The translations under genes and the position numbers were made by a program. A DNA stretch of 64,000 nucleotides, from contig NZ_CP048286.1 of NCBI RefSeq assembly GCF_010365285.1, positions 4,718,501 to 4,782,500 of the forward strand, in the 5' to 3' direction. The DNA comes from Paenibacillus rhizovicinus (GTDB taxonomy: Bacteria > Bacillota > Bacilli > Paenibacillales > Paenibacillaceae). The notes under the pieces are model-generated. The model ran no database searches. It saw only the letters and a program-made list of their open reading frames with translations, and was not told the DNA's origin. Below, piece by piece: positions 8,356 through 17,262 of the stretch; position 1 is the first letter of the stretch; every line of letters begins with the position of its first letter.

Positions 8356-8544
8356 TTATTTATTCATTCCGCGTGTAATGACGGCGGTGATCTTCGAGAT
8401 GGGTACGTATATACGGGTTCCCAATAAAGTTTTTAAGACGACGATGCCGTTGTTTATTTTGACGATCCGGCCTCCGATTTCTTCGGATGACACCGTTTTG
8501 AGCACGACGAATGTTCCGCGAAAACGATTCAATAGCGCAGCCAT
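8356..8544 (-). CDS. Small conserved protein, possible DUF2642/spore-coat-like
   Basis: 62 residues starting at ATG 8544, with a strong AAGGAGGGG ribosome site. The sequence NRFRGTFVVLKTVSSEEIGGRIVKINNGIVVLKTLLGTRIYVPISKITAVI reads as a small five-strand beta barrel of the Sm-like kind. It resembles short Bacillus proteins such as YuzF and related DUF2642 proteins, some of which are spore-associated. This family link is by eye only. It has no transmembrane segment or signal peptide and stands alone. Confidence 0.65.
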   Translation of the reverse strand: MAALLNRFRGTFVVLKTVSSEEIGGRIVKINNGIVVLKTLLGTRIYVPISKITAVITRGMNK

Positions 8545-8710
8545 GGAGGATCCCCTCCTTAAAGTCTCATTTCTATTTCTATGAAAATGAATCGATAGGG
8601 TTCGGGCTTGTACCCGCGGGGAAGGAAATTTAGTTGCGGGCGCAGGCTCGCGCATCGGCGCGTGCATCCATGAAGGCAGCGGTGCGAGTAAGCGTATCGT
8701 CCCTTTAAAC
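8545..8710. other. Non-coding stretch with nothing recognised
   Basis: The gap 8545-8859 between the small beta protein and murG holds the ribosome site of the former at its left end and two hairpins near murG (listed separately). In 8545-8710 I see no gene, repeat or clear promoter. Confidence 0.4.
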
Positions 8711-8758
8711 GCAAATCCCCTCCGCTTCCGCTGCTAAGCGGAAATGAAGGGGATTTGC
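8711..8758 (-). terminator. Second hairpin downstream of murG
   Basis: A long imperfect stem (GCAAATCCCCT at 8711 paired with the GGGGATTTGC ending at 8758, with an inner GCTTCCGC/GCGGAA) lies 100 bases past the murG stop. It has no strong T tract and could be a backup terminator. Confidence 0.45.
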
Positions 8759-8844
8759 CGGGGCTTGCTGTGCGCTGCGGCTTGCTGCTGTGAGCAGCGG
8801 CTCGCTGCGGTACGTGATGACGGAGCAGCCGCGAGTAAGCAGGA

Positions 8845-8877
8845 AAACAGCTGCGACGGTTATCGCCGCAGGCTGTT
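8845..8877 (-). terminator. Terminator overlapping the murG stop codon
   Basis: The hairpin AACAGC-TGCGACGG / CGCCGCAGGCTGTT contains the last codons of murG and its TAA in the stem and loop, then TTTT on the minus strand. Confidence 0.65.
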
Positions 8878-9975
8878 TTCCCGGATCAGCGACGTGATGG
8901 CTTCTACTGCCGAAGGGCCGCTGTCGCGCTCGCGCATCCGGGCGCGAATGCCCTCCCGGTCGGCATATAGCCGGCTAATCGCGGCCAAGAAGGCGTCGTC
9001 CGTCAGTTCTTCTTCCTGAAGCACCTCGCAAAAGCCGGCTTTCCGGAACGATTCCGCATTCAGCAGCTGATCGCCGCGGCTCGCGCTCTTGGATAAGGGA
9101 ATGAGCAGCATCGGCTTGCGCAGGGCCAGAAACTCGAAGATGGAGTTCGAGCCGGCGCGCGAAATGACGAGCTCCGAACATGCTGCGATATCAGGCAGCT
9201 CATCGTGCACATACTCGTACTGGCGATAGCCTTTCACGCCGTTACAGCGATCGTCGAGCTCGCCTTTGCCGCAGAGATGAATGATCTGATACGTCTGCGT
9301 AAGCACCGGCAGGTTGCGGCGAACCGCTTCATTAATGTTTTTCGACCCCAGGCTTCCGCCCATGATGAGCAGGACCGGCTTGCCGGGGAGAAGCTTGCTC
9401 CACTGCAGCCCTTTCAGGGCATTGCCGCGAAGCAGTTCGTTTCTGACGACCGGGCCGACGTGCACGGCCTTATTTCCTTTGATGCTGGCGGTCGTCTCGC
9501 CGAAGGTCACGCAAACCTTCCGGGCGAATGGATTGGCGATCCGGTTCGCGAGCCCCGGCGTCAAATCCGACTCGTGGATGATGACGGGCACGCGATTCAG
9601 CCAGGCGCCGAGCACGACGGGGACGGAGACGAAGCCGCCCTTCGAGAAGACGACGCTGGGCCGCAGCTTCCGGATGAGCCGGTAGGCTTGGAAGACCCCT
9701 TTGACGACGCGGAAAGGATCCTTCACGTTCTGCAGATCGACGTAACGGCGCAGCTTGCCCGTCGAAATGCTGTAGTAATCGACATCGTCCAGTCTGCCGA
9801 TGAGCTGTTTCTCGATGCCGCTGCTGGAGCCCATGTACACGGCGTTCCAGCCTTGGGACTGAAGGAGCGGGATGAGCGCAAGATTGACGCTCACATGTCC
9901 CGCCGATCCGCCTCCGGTGAAGAGGATCCGGCGCGGCTTCTCGCCCTGGGGGCGAGCGGGGATTGCATTTGGCAT
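8860..9975 (-). CDS. murG: UDP-GlcNAc:lipid I N-acetylglucosaminyltransferase
   Basis: 371 residues, GT28 family with two Rossmann domains. MurG adds GlcNAc to lipid I to give lipid II on the inner membrane face during peptidoglycan synthesis. Diagnostic pieces are the N-terminal glycine loop [16 protein letters not shown] (about 19-34), [15 protein letters not shown] near 110, the [12 protein letters not shown] block, and the C-terminal [10 protein letters not shown] and [23 protein letters not shown] sugar-nucleotide site. It stands alone, unlike the mur/dcw-cluster gene. Many Bacilli carry such a second murG copy, so this may be the accessory paralogue. AAGGAG precedes the ATG. Confidence 0.93.
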   Translation of the reverse strand: MPNAIPARPQGEKPRRILFTGGGSAGHVSVNLALIPLLQSQGWNAVYMGSSSGIEKQLIGRLDDVDYYSISTGKLRRYVDLQNVKDPFRVVKGVFQAYRLIRKLRPSVVFSKGGFVSVPVVLGAWLNRVPVIIHESDLTPGLANRIANPFARKVCVTFGETTASIKGNKAVHVGPVVRNELLRGNALKGLQWSKLLPGKPVLLIMGGSLGSKNINEAVRRNLPVLTQTYQIIHLCGKGELDDRCNGVKGYRQYEYVHDELPDIAACSELVISRAGSNSIFEFLALRKPMLLIPLSKSASRGDQLLNAESFRKAGFCEVLQEEELTDDAFLAAISRLYADREGIRARMRERDSGPSAVEAITSLIRENSLRR

Positions 9976-10046
9976 AGGCGGCTCTCCTTGATAGAATCAG
10001 TCATATAAGCGTATCACAGAATCGTTTCAATAGGGAGTGAAGGTGA

Positions 10047-10565
10047 ATGTTCTTGCCGGAATTGAGTTACGTCATTCAACAGTATGCGGAACTGCGCCGT
10101 GCGCATGACGAAAACGTGCAGCCGGATGAAATCGAAGTCGTTCGCTTGTACCAAGACATGCTGACTGGCTGGAACGACCGCAGCGCGGAAGGGATGGCCG
10201 CCTCGTTCGCGGAGGACAGCGAATTAATCGGATTCGACGGGAGCGAAGCTTCGGGCAGACAGGGCGTTCATGATCATCTGGCGCCGATCTTCGCGAATCA
10301 TAAGACCCCGCGTTACTGCGCGATCGTCAAATCCGTCAAGCTGGTTACGCCCGAGGCGGCTATCCTTCGCGCCTACTCCGGGCTCGTGGCGGAAGGCGCG
10401 TCCGATATCGACCCGAAGCTGAATGCCCAGCATTCCCTGACGGCCGTGAAGCGTGATGGCCGCTGGTTCATTGCCTTGTTCCAGAATACGCCTGCGCAGT
10501 TTCATATGGAGCCCGAGCGGGGAGCGGCGATTACCGAAGCGCTGCGCAAGCTGCTTAGGCCATAG
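10047..10565 (+). CDS. SnoaL/DUF4440-type NTF2-like protein (SgcJ/EcaC family)
   Basis: 172 residues. From residue 27 on (IEVVRLYQDMLTGWNDRSAEGMAASFAEDSELIGFDGSEASGRQGVHDHL) the sequence fits the SgcJ/EcaC group of NTF2-fold proteins, followed by beta strands with LRAYSGLVAEG and KRDGRWFIALFQNTP. The fold forms a small pocket; members bind or modify small molecules but most have no proven reaction. No signal peptide is seen. The gene diverges from murG over 71 bases and is followed by a strong terminator shared with trpS. Confidence 0.8.
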   Translation: MFLPELSYVIQQYAELRRAHDENVQPDEIEVVRLYQDMLTGWNDRSAEGMAASFAEDSELIGFDGSEASGRQGVHDHLAPIFANHKTPRYCAIVKSVKLVTPEAAILRAYSGLVAEGASDIDPKLNAQHSLTAVKRDGRWFIALFQNTPAQFHMEPERGAAITEALRKLLRP

Positions 10566-10644
10566 GACGGAACTTTTCGCTAACGACTGAGGCAGGTAGC
10601 TTCGCCGCTAGGAATGAAGGAAGAGAAGCTGGTTTCTAAATGAC

Positions 10645-10696
10645 AAAAGGCGCATTCGCCCAAGGACTACGGGTCCTCGGACGAATGCGCCTTTTT
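10645..10696. terminator. Bidirectional terminator between the SgcJ-like gene and trpS
   Basis: The stem AAAAGGCGCATTCGCCC / GGACGAATGCGCCTTTTT has T runs on both strands and lies between convergent genes. Confidence 0.85.
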
Positions 10697-10764
10697 CATT
10701 CATCAAGAGCTTGCGAGTCTAGCACTTAAGCGACAGCGCTCCATCGCACGATCACTCCCGTCAA

Positions 10765-11751
10765 TCAATCCAACGTGAGCAGTCCCATCGCCTGCTTCGC
10801 TTTCCGCAGCGTCTCGCTGGCGTCGGCGGCGGCTTTCAGCGCGCCTTGCCGCAGAATCGCGGTCAGTTCCTCCGAGTCGACGATTTCGTTGAACCGGCTC
10901 TGGATAGGGGTCAGCTTCGCCGTGACCGCGTCGGAGATATCCTGTTTGAACGGGCCGTATCCGACGCCGCGATACCGCTGTTCGATCGTATCCACGGATT
11001 CTCCGGCGAACACCGCGTAGATTTCGATCAGGTTGCTGATTTCCGGCTTTTGCTCCCAGTCGTAACGAACGACCCCTTCGGAGTCCGTCACGGCCCGCGC
11101 CAGCTTCTTCCGGATTTCCTCGGGGCTGTCCTGCAGCAGGATGTAACTGTTCCGATTCGGATTGCTTTTGCTCATCTTCTTGGCGGGGTCGTCGAGGCCC
11201 ATAATGCGAGAACCGATCTGCTGAATGATCGGCTCGGGAAGCGCGAACGTCGTTCCGAACCGGTTGTTGAAGCGCATCGCCAAGTCCCGGGTCAGCTCCA
11301 GATGCTGCTTCTGGTCGTCGCCGACGGGGACGTGCGTGGCCCGATACAGCAGAATGTCCGCGGCCATCAGCACCGGATAGGTGAACAACGCCGAGCTGAC
11401 GGCGTCTTTGCCGTGCGACTTCTCCTTGAACTGCGTCATCCGGCCCAGCTCGCCGAAATGCGCCTGGGTTTCCAGCAGCCAGCCGAGCTCGACATGCGCC
11501 GGTACATGGGACTGGACGAAAATCGTTGCTTTCTTCGGATCGATCCCCGCGGCGATGTAATAGGCGGCGATCTCCCTGGAGCGCCGGAACAGCGCGGCTG
11601 GATCCTGCGGCACCGTAATGGCATGCAGATCAGGAACGAAGAAGAAGCATTCATATTCGTCCTGCATGGTCAGAAATTGGTGCAGGGCGCCCCCATACCC
11701 GCCGATATTCATGTCCCCGCTTGGTTTGATGCCCGATAAGACTCGTTTCAT
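10765..11751 (-). CDS. trpS: Tryptophan--tRNA ligase
   Basis: 328 residues, the normal size of bacterial TrpRS (class I). It charges tRNA-Trp. The N-terminal block MKRVLSGIKPSGDMNIGGYGGALHQF is the HIGH region, in which the usual T-[IL]-G-N-Y is replaced by MNIGGY. GDDQKQHLELTRDLA and the signature KKMSKSNPN (the KMSKS loop) are intact. ATG 11751 has GGAGG at 7 bases, and the longer frame to 11982 is T-box leader read as protein. Expression is expected to be controlled by the T-box riboswitch upstream. Confidence 0.96.
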   Translation of the reverse strand: MKRVLSGIKPSGDMNIGGYGGALHQFLTMQDEYECFFFVPDLHAITVPQDPAALFRRSREIAAYYIAAGIDPKKATIFVQSHVPAHVELGWLLETQAHFGELGRMTQFKEKSHGKDAVSSALFTYPVLMAADILLYRATHVPVGDDQKQHLELTRDLAMRFNNRFGTTFALPEPIIQQIGSRIMGLDDPAKKMSKSNPNRNSYILLQDSPEEIRKKLARAVTDSEGVVRYDWEQKPEISNLIEIYAVFAGESVDTIEQRYRGVGYGPFKQDISDAVTAKLTPIQSRFNEIVDSEELTAILRQGALKAAADASETLRKAKQAMGLLTLD

Positions 11752-11786
11752 GCGATGACCTCCACGAAATTCGATTTTGGACAAAC

Positions 11787-12150
11787 AAAAAGACACCCCA
11801 TCCCCAAAAAGGGGACGAAGTGTCGGACTCCGCGGTACCACCCGAATTCGGCCAAAAGGCCGCGCTCTGCTCATGTCTAAGGCGATTGGTTTGCGTTCAC
11901 AGTCGTGAGACTGGGAATGCAGCATTCGCAGCTTCGAAAGCATAGGCATGCTTCCCCGAGGTAACGGAGGGAATGCCGTCAACGCCTACTGGCCGACAAC
12001 AGCGTGCCGAGGTTCGGATTGAAGCGAACGGAGCCATTCGTCTTGCTCGAAAGTACCGGACCTTTCACCGATCGCCGGCTCGCTTTGACAGTCGCAGCAA
12101 GAGTACTCTTTCCATTCATAGCTTTGCGCATATCCAATTTTGGTAATGGT
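11787..12150 (-). promoter_or_regulatory. T-box riboswitch leader of trpS
   Basis: The T-box core GGGTGGTACCGCG lies on the minus strand at 11831-11845. It is followed by a terminator stem (11787-11825, GACACTTCGTCCCC against GGGGATGGGGTGTC plus a T run). The upstream part has the AGAGTA and GGTGAAA-type Stem I elements. A TGG triplet at 12034-12036 (minus strand), in the context GAATGGCTC, is a likely tryptophan specifier codon. Uncharged tRNA-Trp is known to stabilise the antiterminator in such leaders. Confidence 0.93.
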
Positions 12151-12158
12151 TAGCAATC

Positions 12159-12187
12159 AGTATAGTACAGCATCATATGCGAGTCAA
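12159..12187 (-). promoter_or_regulatory. Sigma-A promoter of the trpS leader
   Basis: On the minus strand, TTGACT (12187-12182) and TATACT (12164-12159) are separated by exactly 17 bases, just upstream of the T-box leader. Confidence 0.85.
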
Positions 12188-12240
12188 GGGAAAAAGCGAT
12201 TGATCAAACCGGCGGCCTTACGTTACGATGAACATTAAAA

Positions 12241-12254
12241 TGAAAACGATTACG
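12241..12254 (+). promoter_or_regulatory. cre-like site before the first YesM gene
   Basis: TGAAAACGATTACG fits the CcpA consensus TGWNANCGNTNWCA at all fixed positions but the last. It lies right before the ribosome site of the kinase gene, a place suited to catabolite repression. Confidence 0.5.
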
Positions 12255-12264
12255 GGGGATCGCC

Positions 12265-14085
12265 ATGCAAGGAGCCGTACGATGGGTCGGGTCGATATTC
12301 AAGGTGCAAAGCAGCATGCAGAAGAAGCTGACGGCGGTGTTCGTATTCCTCATCATCACGCCGATTATCGCGATCAGCTATATTTCTTACCAGAACTACG
12401 TCGATTCCATTAACAAAAACACGTCGCAATATATGAACCAGGTCATCGCGAATTTCCAGAGCAAGCTGGAAGAGACGATTGCCAATATGATGGTGGTCAC
12501 GAAAATCCCGCTATACTCCCAGGAACTGCAGCAATATCTGGTGACGCCAAGCCTGGATTTGGCCAAGCAGAACAAAATCGATTTCTATATCGGGCTGATG
12601 AACAACCTCAACAAGGATATGAGCTCCACGTACATTTTGGATCATTACGGCAACCTCTTCTATCGCATCAAAACCGATGCCGTTCGTCCGGACCTGAAGC
12701 AGCGGCATGCCGAATGGCAGTCGATCGCCGAACGCGCCGAAGGGAACCCGACGATTCTGAGCACGCAGGAAATTTCCATTCCGAACCACCCGTCGTACTA
12801 TGTATTCTCCGTTATTCGGGATATCCGCGACGTCAATTCGTTCGCTTCCATCGGCACGATCGTCGTGGACACGAAATTGGATGCGATTCAGGAGACCGTG
12901 GAGCAGATGGATGCCATCACGAAGGGGATGACGCTGATCGTCGACCGGGACCGCAACGTCATCTATGACAGCCGCAAGCAATGGATCGGCAAGCCGCTCG
13001 GCAACCCGGCCATGCTGAAGGGCATCGAGGGCAGCACAGGAACCGTGGAGACGGCGGTGGACGGCATCGATTATATTGCGACATATAATCGCTCGGATGT
13101 GTCGGGTTGGAACACGATTGTCTATATTCCTGTGGATCATTTGCATCATGATGCCAAAATCACGCGCAACTTGACGACCATCGCCACTGTGCTCATCGTC
13201 ATAGCCGCGCTCGTCGTCTCGATCGTCCTCTCGTTCCGGCTGTCCAAACCGCTCCGCACGATGACTAATCTGATGATCGAGGTCCAACAGGGGAATCTCG
13301 ACATCAGTTTCCGCGTCAAGAACAAGGACGAGGTCGGCGTGCTGGGCCTTCACTTCAACCGGATGCTGCGGCGCATCAAGGATCTGATCGACGAAATCTA
13401 CGTCATCCAGAATCGGAAGAAGGAAGCGGAGCTAGAGGCGCTGCAGAGCCAGATCAACCCGCATTTTATCTATAACTCGCTGGAGACCATCCGGATGAAG
13501 GCGCTGTTGAACGACGACGAGGAGGTGGCGGACATGACGTTCATTCTCGGCAAGTTGATGCAGTACAGCATCAACCGGGGCAAAGAGACCGTGTCCGTGC
13601 AGGAGGAATTGCAGCATTTGGACAACTATCTGAACCTGCTCAAATACCGGTTCAAGAACCAATTCCATTGGGAAGCGGACCTGCCGCCCGACGTGCTGCG
13701 TTACGACGTGCTGAAATTAACGTTTCAGCCGATCGTCGAGAATGCCATTCTTCATGGACTCGAGGGCAAGAAGGTGAAAGTTCATATTCGCGTCTTCGCC
13801 AAGATCGCCGGAGAACGGCTGCATATCTATATTCAGGACGAAGGGAACGGCATACCGCCGGCTATTCTGGCGCATTTGCAATCGTATATCGGCGGGCAGA
13901 CGGGGGAAACGGCCATGAAGTCGGGCATCGGGCTCAAAAATATCAATGAGCGCATCAAGCTGTATTACGGCGAATCCTTCGGCGTGTCGATCGACAGCCG
14001 CGTGAACGAAGGCACGATCGTGACGCTGGCGCTGCCGTATCCGTCGCCTAACGGCTGGAATGAACAGGAGGGATTGCCGTGCTGA
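12265..14085 (+). CDS. YesM-type sensor histidine kinase
   Basis: 606 residues. A membrane helix at about 20-42, an extracellular sensor region to about 300, a second helix near 302-324, a HAMP domain, then the His-kinase domain with SQINPHFIYNSLETI (phospho-His at 400) and the C-terminal ATPase with LPPDVLRYDVLKLTFQPIVENAILHG and SGIGLKNINERIKLYYG. This order is typical of the LytS/YesM family, whose members sense oligosaccharides and phosphorylate YesN-type regulators. It overlaps the regulator gene by 7 bases and precedes a sugar ABC transporter. GGGGGATC is the ribosome site. Confidence 0.92.
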   Translation: MQGAVRWVGSIFKVQSSMQKKLTAVFVFLIITPIIAISYISYQNYVDSINKNTSQYMNQVIANFQSKLEETIANMMVVTKIPLYSQELQQYLVTPSLDLAKQNKIDFYIGLMNNLNKDMSSTYILDHYGNLFYRIKTDAVRPDLKQRHAEWQSIAERAEGNPTILSTQEISIPNHPSYYVFSVIRDIRDVNSFASIGTIVVDTKLDAIQETVEQMDAITKGMTLIVDRDRNVIYDSRKQWIGKPLGNPAMLKGIEGSTGTVETAVDGIDYIATYNRSDVSGWNTIVYIPVDHLHHDAKITRNLTTIATVLIVIAALVVSIVLSFRLSKPLRTMTNLMIEVQQGNLDISFRVKNKDEVGVLGLHFNRMLRRIKDLIDEIYVIQNRKKEAELEALQSQINPHFIYNSLETIRMKALLNDDEEVADMTFILGKLMQYSINRGKETVSVQEELQHLDNYLNLLKYRFKNQFHWEADLPPDVLRYDVLKLTFQPIVENAILHGLEGKKVKVHIRVFAKIAGERLHIYIQDEGNGIPPAILAHLQSYIGGQTGETAMKSGIGLKNINERIKLYYGESFGVSIDSRVNEGTIVTLALPYPSPNGWNEQEGLPC

Positions 14086-15638
14086 ACATCGTGATCGTGG
14101 ACGATGAAGAGATCATCCGGCTCGGGCTGGCGAAAATGATCGGCAAGCTGAGCGGTGAATACCAGGTTGCAGGCAGTTTCGAGGATGGGGAAGAGGCGCT
14201 CGCCGCCTTGGAGGAACTGGGCGCGAGCGTGGATTTGATTATTACGGATATTAAGATGCCGTATTTGGACGGCCTGAGCTTCATCGAGCGGCTGAGGGAG
14301 AAGCACCCCGAGATGCCGTGCGTTATATTGAGCGGCTACAATGATTTCGAGTATGCGCGCAGGGCGATCCAGTCCGGCGTCGACGATTACATGCTGAAGC
14401 CGGTCGATGCGCAGGAGCTCGCGGTTCTGCTGGGGAAGGTTGCGCAGCGAAGAGAGCGGCTGCGCGCGGACGAAGAGCGCCAGGAACTTTCCTCGCGTCA
14501 GCTGGAAGCGGGCCAGCGCGAGGAACGGCTTCGGCGCCTGCTCGCCGGTGGCGCGGGCGAAGAGTCGGTACTTCCGAACGAGGGACAGGGCGCGATTCTC
14601 GTATTCCGCTCTTCCAATCCGCTCGTTCAAGAGAGCCTGCTCCATTATCTGCATGCGCTGAAGGAGCAGATACGGGAAGCGGTCGTGATGCAAGAGGGTC
14701 TCGTCGCAGCGGTTGTACTGCTGTCCGGCAGGGAAGCGGTTCAGCAGCCGCAGCGCGCGCTGCGCGCTGTCAGTCTGCGCGTCATGGACCATTTGCAAAT
14801 CCGAGGCGGAGGTTTCCTTGCCATCGGCGAATGCTTCGCGGATCCGCAGGCAGGCGCCGCGGGCTGGAGCCGCGCCTACCGCGACGCACTGGCGGCCAGC
14901 CGCCATCTCTTCAGCGCGGACCGGGGCAATGTCCTTCAATCGGCCGCGGATTTGAAGACGAAGGCGGAGCCATGGCGGCTGACTGCGCCGGTGCTGGAGG
15001 AGCAGCTGAAGACGGCGTGCGAGATGCTGGACGCGCAGGCGATCAAGGCATTGCTGCCGCGCTTCTTCGCCGAAGCGGAGCAGGGCAAGGCGGGCTACGA
15101 GGAGGTCATTCATTTGGCCAATCATTTGTTCTATACCTTGGCGACCCGTATCGATGGATTTGCGGATGCGCTTCAGGGACTGCAGGGCGGCAATTTCGAC
15201 TTCCATCAACGGGCTGCGGCTCTATACGCCATACAGGATGTCCGGGATTGGCTGGTTTCCTTCGCCGTTCAGGTCATGGAGGCGCTTGAACCCGGCAGGA
15301 CGGCGAACGGCAATCGCGCCATCGAGAAGGCGAAGGCGTGGATACAGGAACATTACCGCAAAGAGATCGAGCTGACGGTGCTGTCGGAGACCGTCTTCCT
15401 CAATGCCAGCTACTTCAGCTATCTGTTCAAGAGAGAGACGGGACAGACGATTACCGAATACGTGACGATGGTCCGCATGGCGAAAGCGAAGGAATATTTG
15501 AAAGAAAGACTGGATTTGAAGGCCTATCAGGTAGGGGAAATGGTCGGATACGCCGACGGTATTTATTTCAATAAATTGTTCAAGAAAACCATCGGCGTGA
15601 CGCCGCAGCAATATCGGAACCAGACGCTGGGGAGATAA
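14079..15638 (+). CDS. YesN-type response regulator, AraC output domain
   Basis: 519 residues. The receiver domain (1-120) has the acidic pair DDEE, phospho-acceptor D57 (LIITDIKMP), the SGYNDFEYA block and K at LKPVDA. A long middle region of unclear fold follows, and the last 100 residues are an AraC DNA-binding domain (YRKEIELTVLSETVFLNASYFSYLFKRETGQTI ... GVTPQQYRNQ). The start is GTG 14079, after a GGAGGG site and overlapping the kinase. By family, it activates the downstream transporter genes. Confidence 0.92.
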   Translation: MLNIVIVDDEEIIRLGLAKMIGKLSGEYQVAGSFEDGEEALAALEELGASVDLIITDIKMPYLDGLSFIERLREKHPEMPCVILSGYNDFEYARRAIQSGVDDYMLKPVDAQELAVLLGKVAQRRERLRADEERQELSSRQLEAGQREERLRRLLAGGAGEESVLPNEGQGAILVFRSSNPLVQESLLHYLHALKEQIREAVVMQEGLVAAVVLLSGREAVQQPQRALRAVSLRVMDHLQIRGGGFLAIGECFADPQAGAAGWSRAYRDALAASRHLFSADRGNVLQSAADLKTKAEPWRLTAPVLEEQLKTACEMLDAQAIKALLPRFFAEAEQGKAGYEEVIHLANHLFYTLATRIDGFADALQGLQGGNFDFHQRAAALYAIQDVRDWLVSFAVQVMEALEPGRTANGNRAIEKAKAWIQEHYRKEIELTVLSETVFLNASYFSYLFKRETGQTITEYVTMVRMAKAKEYLKERLDLKAYQVGEMVGYADGIYFNKLFKKTIGVTPQQYRNQTLGR

Positions 15639-15647
15639 GCAGGACAA

Positions 15648-15718
15648 TCGCTAAGCCAGTGCTTCCGAAGCAGGAGAGAACTGTATAAGCAGCTTTCGCT
15701 AAGCCTATGCTTCCGAAG
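15648..15718. repeat. Pair of 23-bp direct repeats in the intergenic region
   Basis: TCGCTAAGCC-NN-TGCTTCCGAAG occurs at 15648-15670 and again at 15696-15718, with only the two middle bases different. The core can itself form a weak hairpin. It looks like a dispersed intergenic repeat; the copy number in the genome cannot be seen. Confidence 0.6.
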
Positions 15719-15723
15719 TGGCT

Positions 15724-15761
15724 GAAGCTGTATTTCCGTCTCGCGACGGAATCACAGCTTC
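15724..15761 (+). terminator. Long hairpin between yesN and the binding-protein gene
   Basis: The 17-bp arms (GAAGCTGTATTTCCGTC and its near-complement GACGGAATCACAGCTTC, two mismatches) enclose a TCGC loop. No T tract follows, so it may be a weak terminator or an mRNA-stabilising hairpin. Confidence 0.45.
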
Positions 15762-15805
15762 AACCTTTACCCAAACCAAAGACAATAAATCCAAAACCGT
15801 TACGT

Positions 15806-15819
15806 AGAAAGCGTTCTCA
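15806..15819 (+). promoter_or_regulatory. cre-like site upstream of the binding-protein promoter
   Basis: AGAAAGCGTTCTCA matches the cre consensus at every fixed position except the first. It lies about 14 bases before the -35 box. Confidence 0.5.
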
Positions 15820-15832
15820 AATCCCTCCATAA

Positions 15833-15860
15833 TTGAACTTGTAACCGATACCATTATGCT
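15833..15860 (+). promoter_or_regulatory. Probable promoter of the first sugar transporter
   Basis: TTGAAC (15833-15838) and TATGCT (15855-15860) with 16-base spacing, 28 bases before the start codon. This suggests the transporter can be transcribed apart from the kinase/regulator genes. Confidence 0.5.
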
Positions 15861-15887
15861 CCATACGCGATAAGGGGGAAGCAAGAA

Positions 15888-17240
15888 ATGAAGAAATGGG
15901 CATCTCTAATGCTCTCAACCGTGCTTTGCGGCGTCGTGCTCGCAGGCTGCGGTTCGAACGGTAGCAACGACGGTAGCGCCAACGAAGGCACAGCCCCAAA
16001 AGAAGACAATCAGGCAGCGGCTGGCGCGAATAACGGAGCCAAGACAGAGAACGGCGATGCCGCGGCCGCCGCTCCGGAGAGCGCGATCAAAGGCAAGATC
16101 ACGTTCGCGACGAACCGCACGGACCTTGTCGAGACGGAACTGAAGAGCTACGCGCAGCGTTTCCACGAGAAATATCCGGAAGCGACTGTCGAATTCGAAG
16201 CGATCAAGGACTATGAAGAATCCATGAAAGTACGCCTCGCGTCCAACGAGTTCCCGGATGTCATCCTCGTGCCGAAGACGGTCACGAAAGAAAAGCTGCC
16301 CGAGTTCTTCGCGCCGCTGGACGATCTTGGCCTGAACGACAAGGTGTACTTCAAGGACAATTACAGCAGCCAAGACGGCAAATTGTACGGCATCGTCTCC
16401 GGCAGCTCGGCGATGGGCATCACGTACAACAAGAAGGCGTTCGAGAAAGCCGGCATCACGGCGGTTCCGAAGACGCTCGACGAATTCTACGCAGCTTGCG
16501 AGAAGCTGAAGGCTGCGGGCATCATTCCGATGTCCACGAACTTCAAGGACAAATGGCCGCTCATGGGCTGGGATCAGGAAGCGTTCCTCTTCGCGAACGA
16601 CCCGGCGCTTCATAACACGATGGCCGGTCAAGACGAGCCGTTCACGATGGACGGACCTTACGGTCAGGCGATGTCGATCATCAAGACGATCGTCGACAAA
16701 GGCTATGCGGAGAAGGACCTCATGTCCACGAACTGGGAAGGTTCCAAGAAGGACGTAGCTTCCGGTACGACGGCCATGTATCTGCTGGGCAACTGGGTCG
16801 TGCCTCAAGTCATCGATAATGGCGCCAAATCCGAGGACGTCGGCTTCTTCCCGCTCCCGATCGACAACAGCGGCGAAGCGAAAGCGCTGCTGAGCCCCGA
16901 CTACGCGTATGCCGTCAGCAAGAAGAGCGGCAACCTGGAAACGGCCAAGGCATTCCTGAAATGGCTCGTCGAGGAATCCGGCTATGACGATTTCGGCGGC
17001 TTCATTCCAGTGCTGAAGGACAAGAAACCGGCGCTGCCTCAGCTGGCCGAGTTCATGGCCTTCAACCCGAAAGTCGTGGAGATGCAAGCCGAGAGCGACG
17101 AGTACCTGAAAATCGGCAACAAAATGCAGTTCGACACGAGCGGCTTGGCGCAAGACGTCATCATGGGCAAAGACATGGCGAAGGTATTCGCCGACTACAA
17201 CAAACGTTGGAAAGAAGCGCGCGCGGCGGTTGCCAACTAA
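15888..17240 (+). CDS. CUT1 sugar ABC transporter substrate-binding lipoprotein
   Basis: 450 residues. The signal peptide ends in the lipobox LAGC (Cys21), followed by a low-complexity Asn/Ala/Glu linker to about residue 65. The solute-binding domain starts at KGKITFATNRTDLVETELKSYAQRFHEKYPEATVEFEAI, the family 1 extracellular binding-protein pattern, with YGIVSGSSAMGITYNKKAFEKAGI and DVASGTTAMYLLGNW further on. It is anchored on the outer membrane face and captures an oligosaccharide for the two permeases downstream. The sugar is unknown. Confidence 0.93.
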   Translation: MKKWASLMLSTVLCGVVLAGCGSNGSNDGSANEGTAPKEDNQAAAGANNGAKTENGDAAAAAPESAIKGKITFATNRTDLVETELKSYAQRFHEKYPEATVEFEAIKDYEESMKVRLASNEFPDVILVPKTVTKEKLPEFFAPLDDLGLNDKVYFKDNYSSQDGKLYGIVSGSSAMGITYNKKAFEKAGITAVPKTLDEFYAACEKLKAAGIIPMSTNFKDKWPLMGWDQEAFLFANDPALHNTMAGQDEPFTMDGPYGQAMSIIKTIVDKGYAEKDLMSTNWEGSKKDVASGTTAMYLLGNWVVPQVIDNGAKSEDVGFFPLPIDNSGEAKALLSPDYAYAVSKKSGNLETAKAFLKWLVEESGYDDFGGFIPVLKDKKPALPQLAEFMAFNPKVVEMQAESDEYLKIGNKMQFDTSGLAQDVIMGKDMAKVFADYNKRWKEARAAVAN

Positions 17241-17262
17241 CGGTTGGTTGCCAACTAACGGT
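17228..17262 (+). repeat. 17-bp tandem repeat across the stop codon
   Basis: GGTTGCCAACTAACGGT occurs at 17228-17244 and 17246-17262. It duplicates the last codons and the TAA stop of the binding-protein gene; a third, decayed copy (CTAATTAACGG) follows. Confidence 0.7.

Noticed and set aside
15915-17153. 412-residue minus-strand frame over the binding-protein gene
   Set aside because: Composition (Arg/Val/His/Leu-rich) and exact overlap with a clear lipoprotein gene mark it as a GC-driven shadow.
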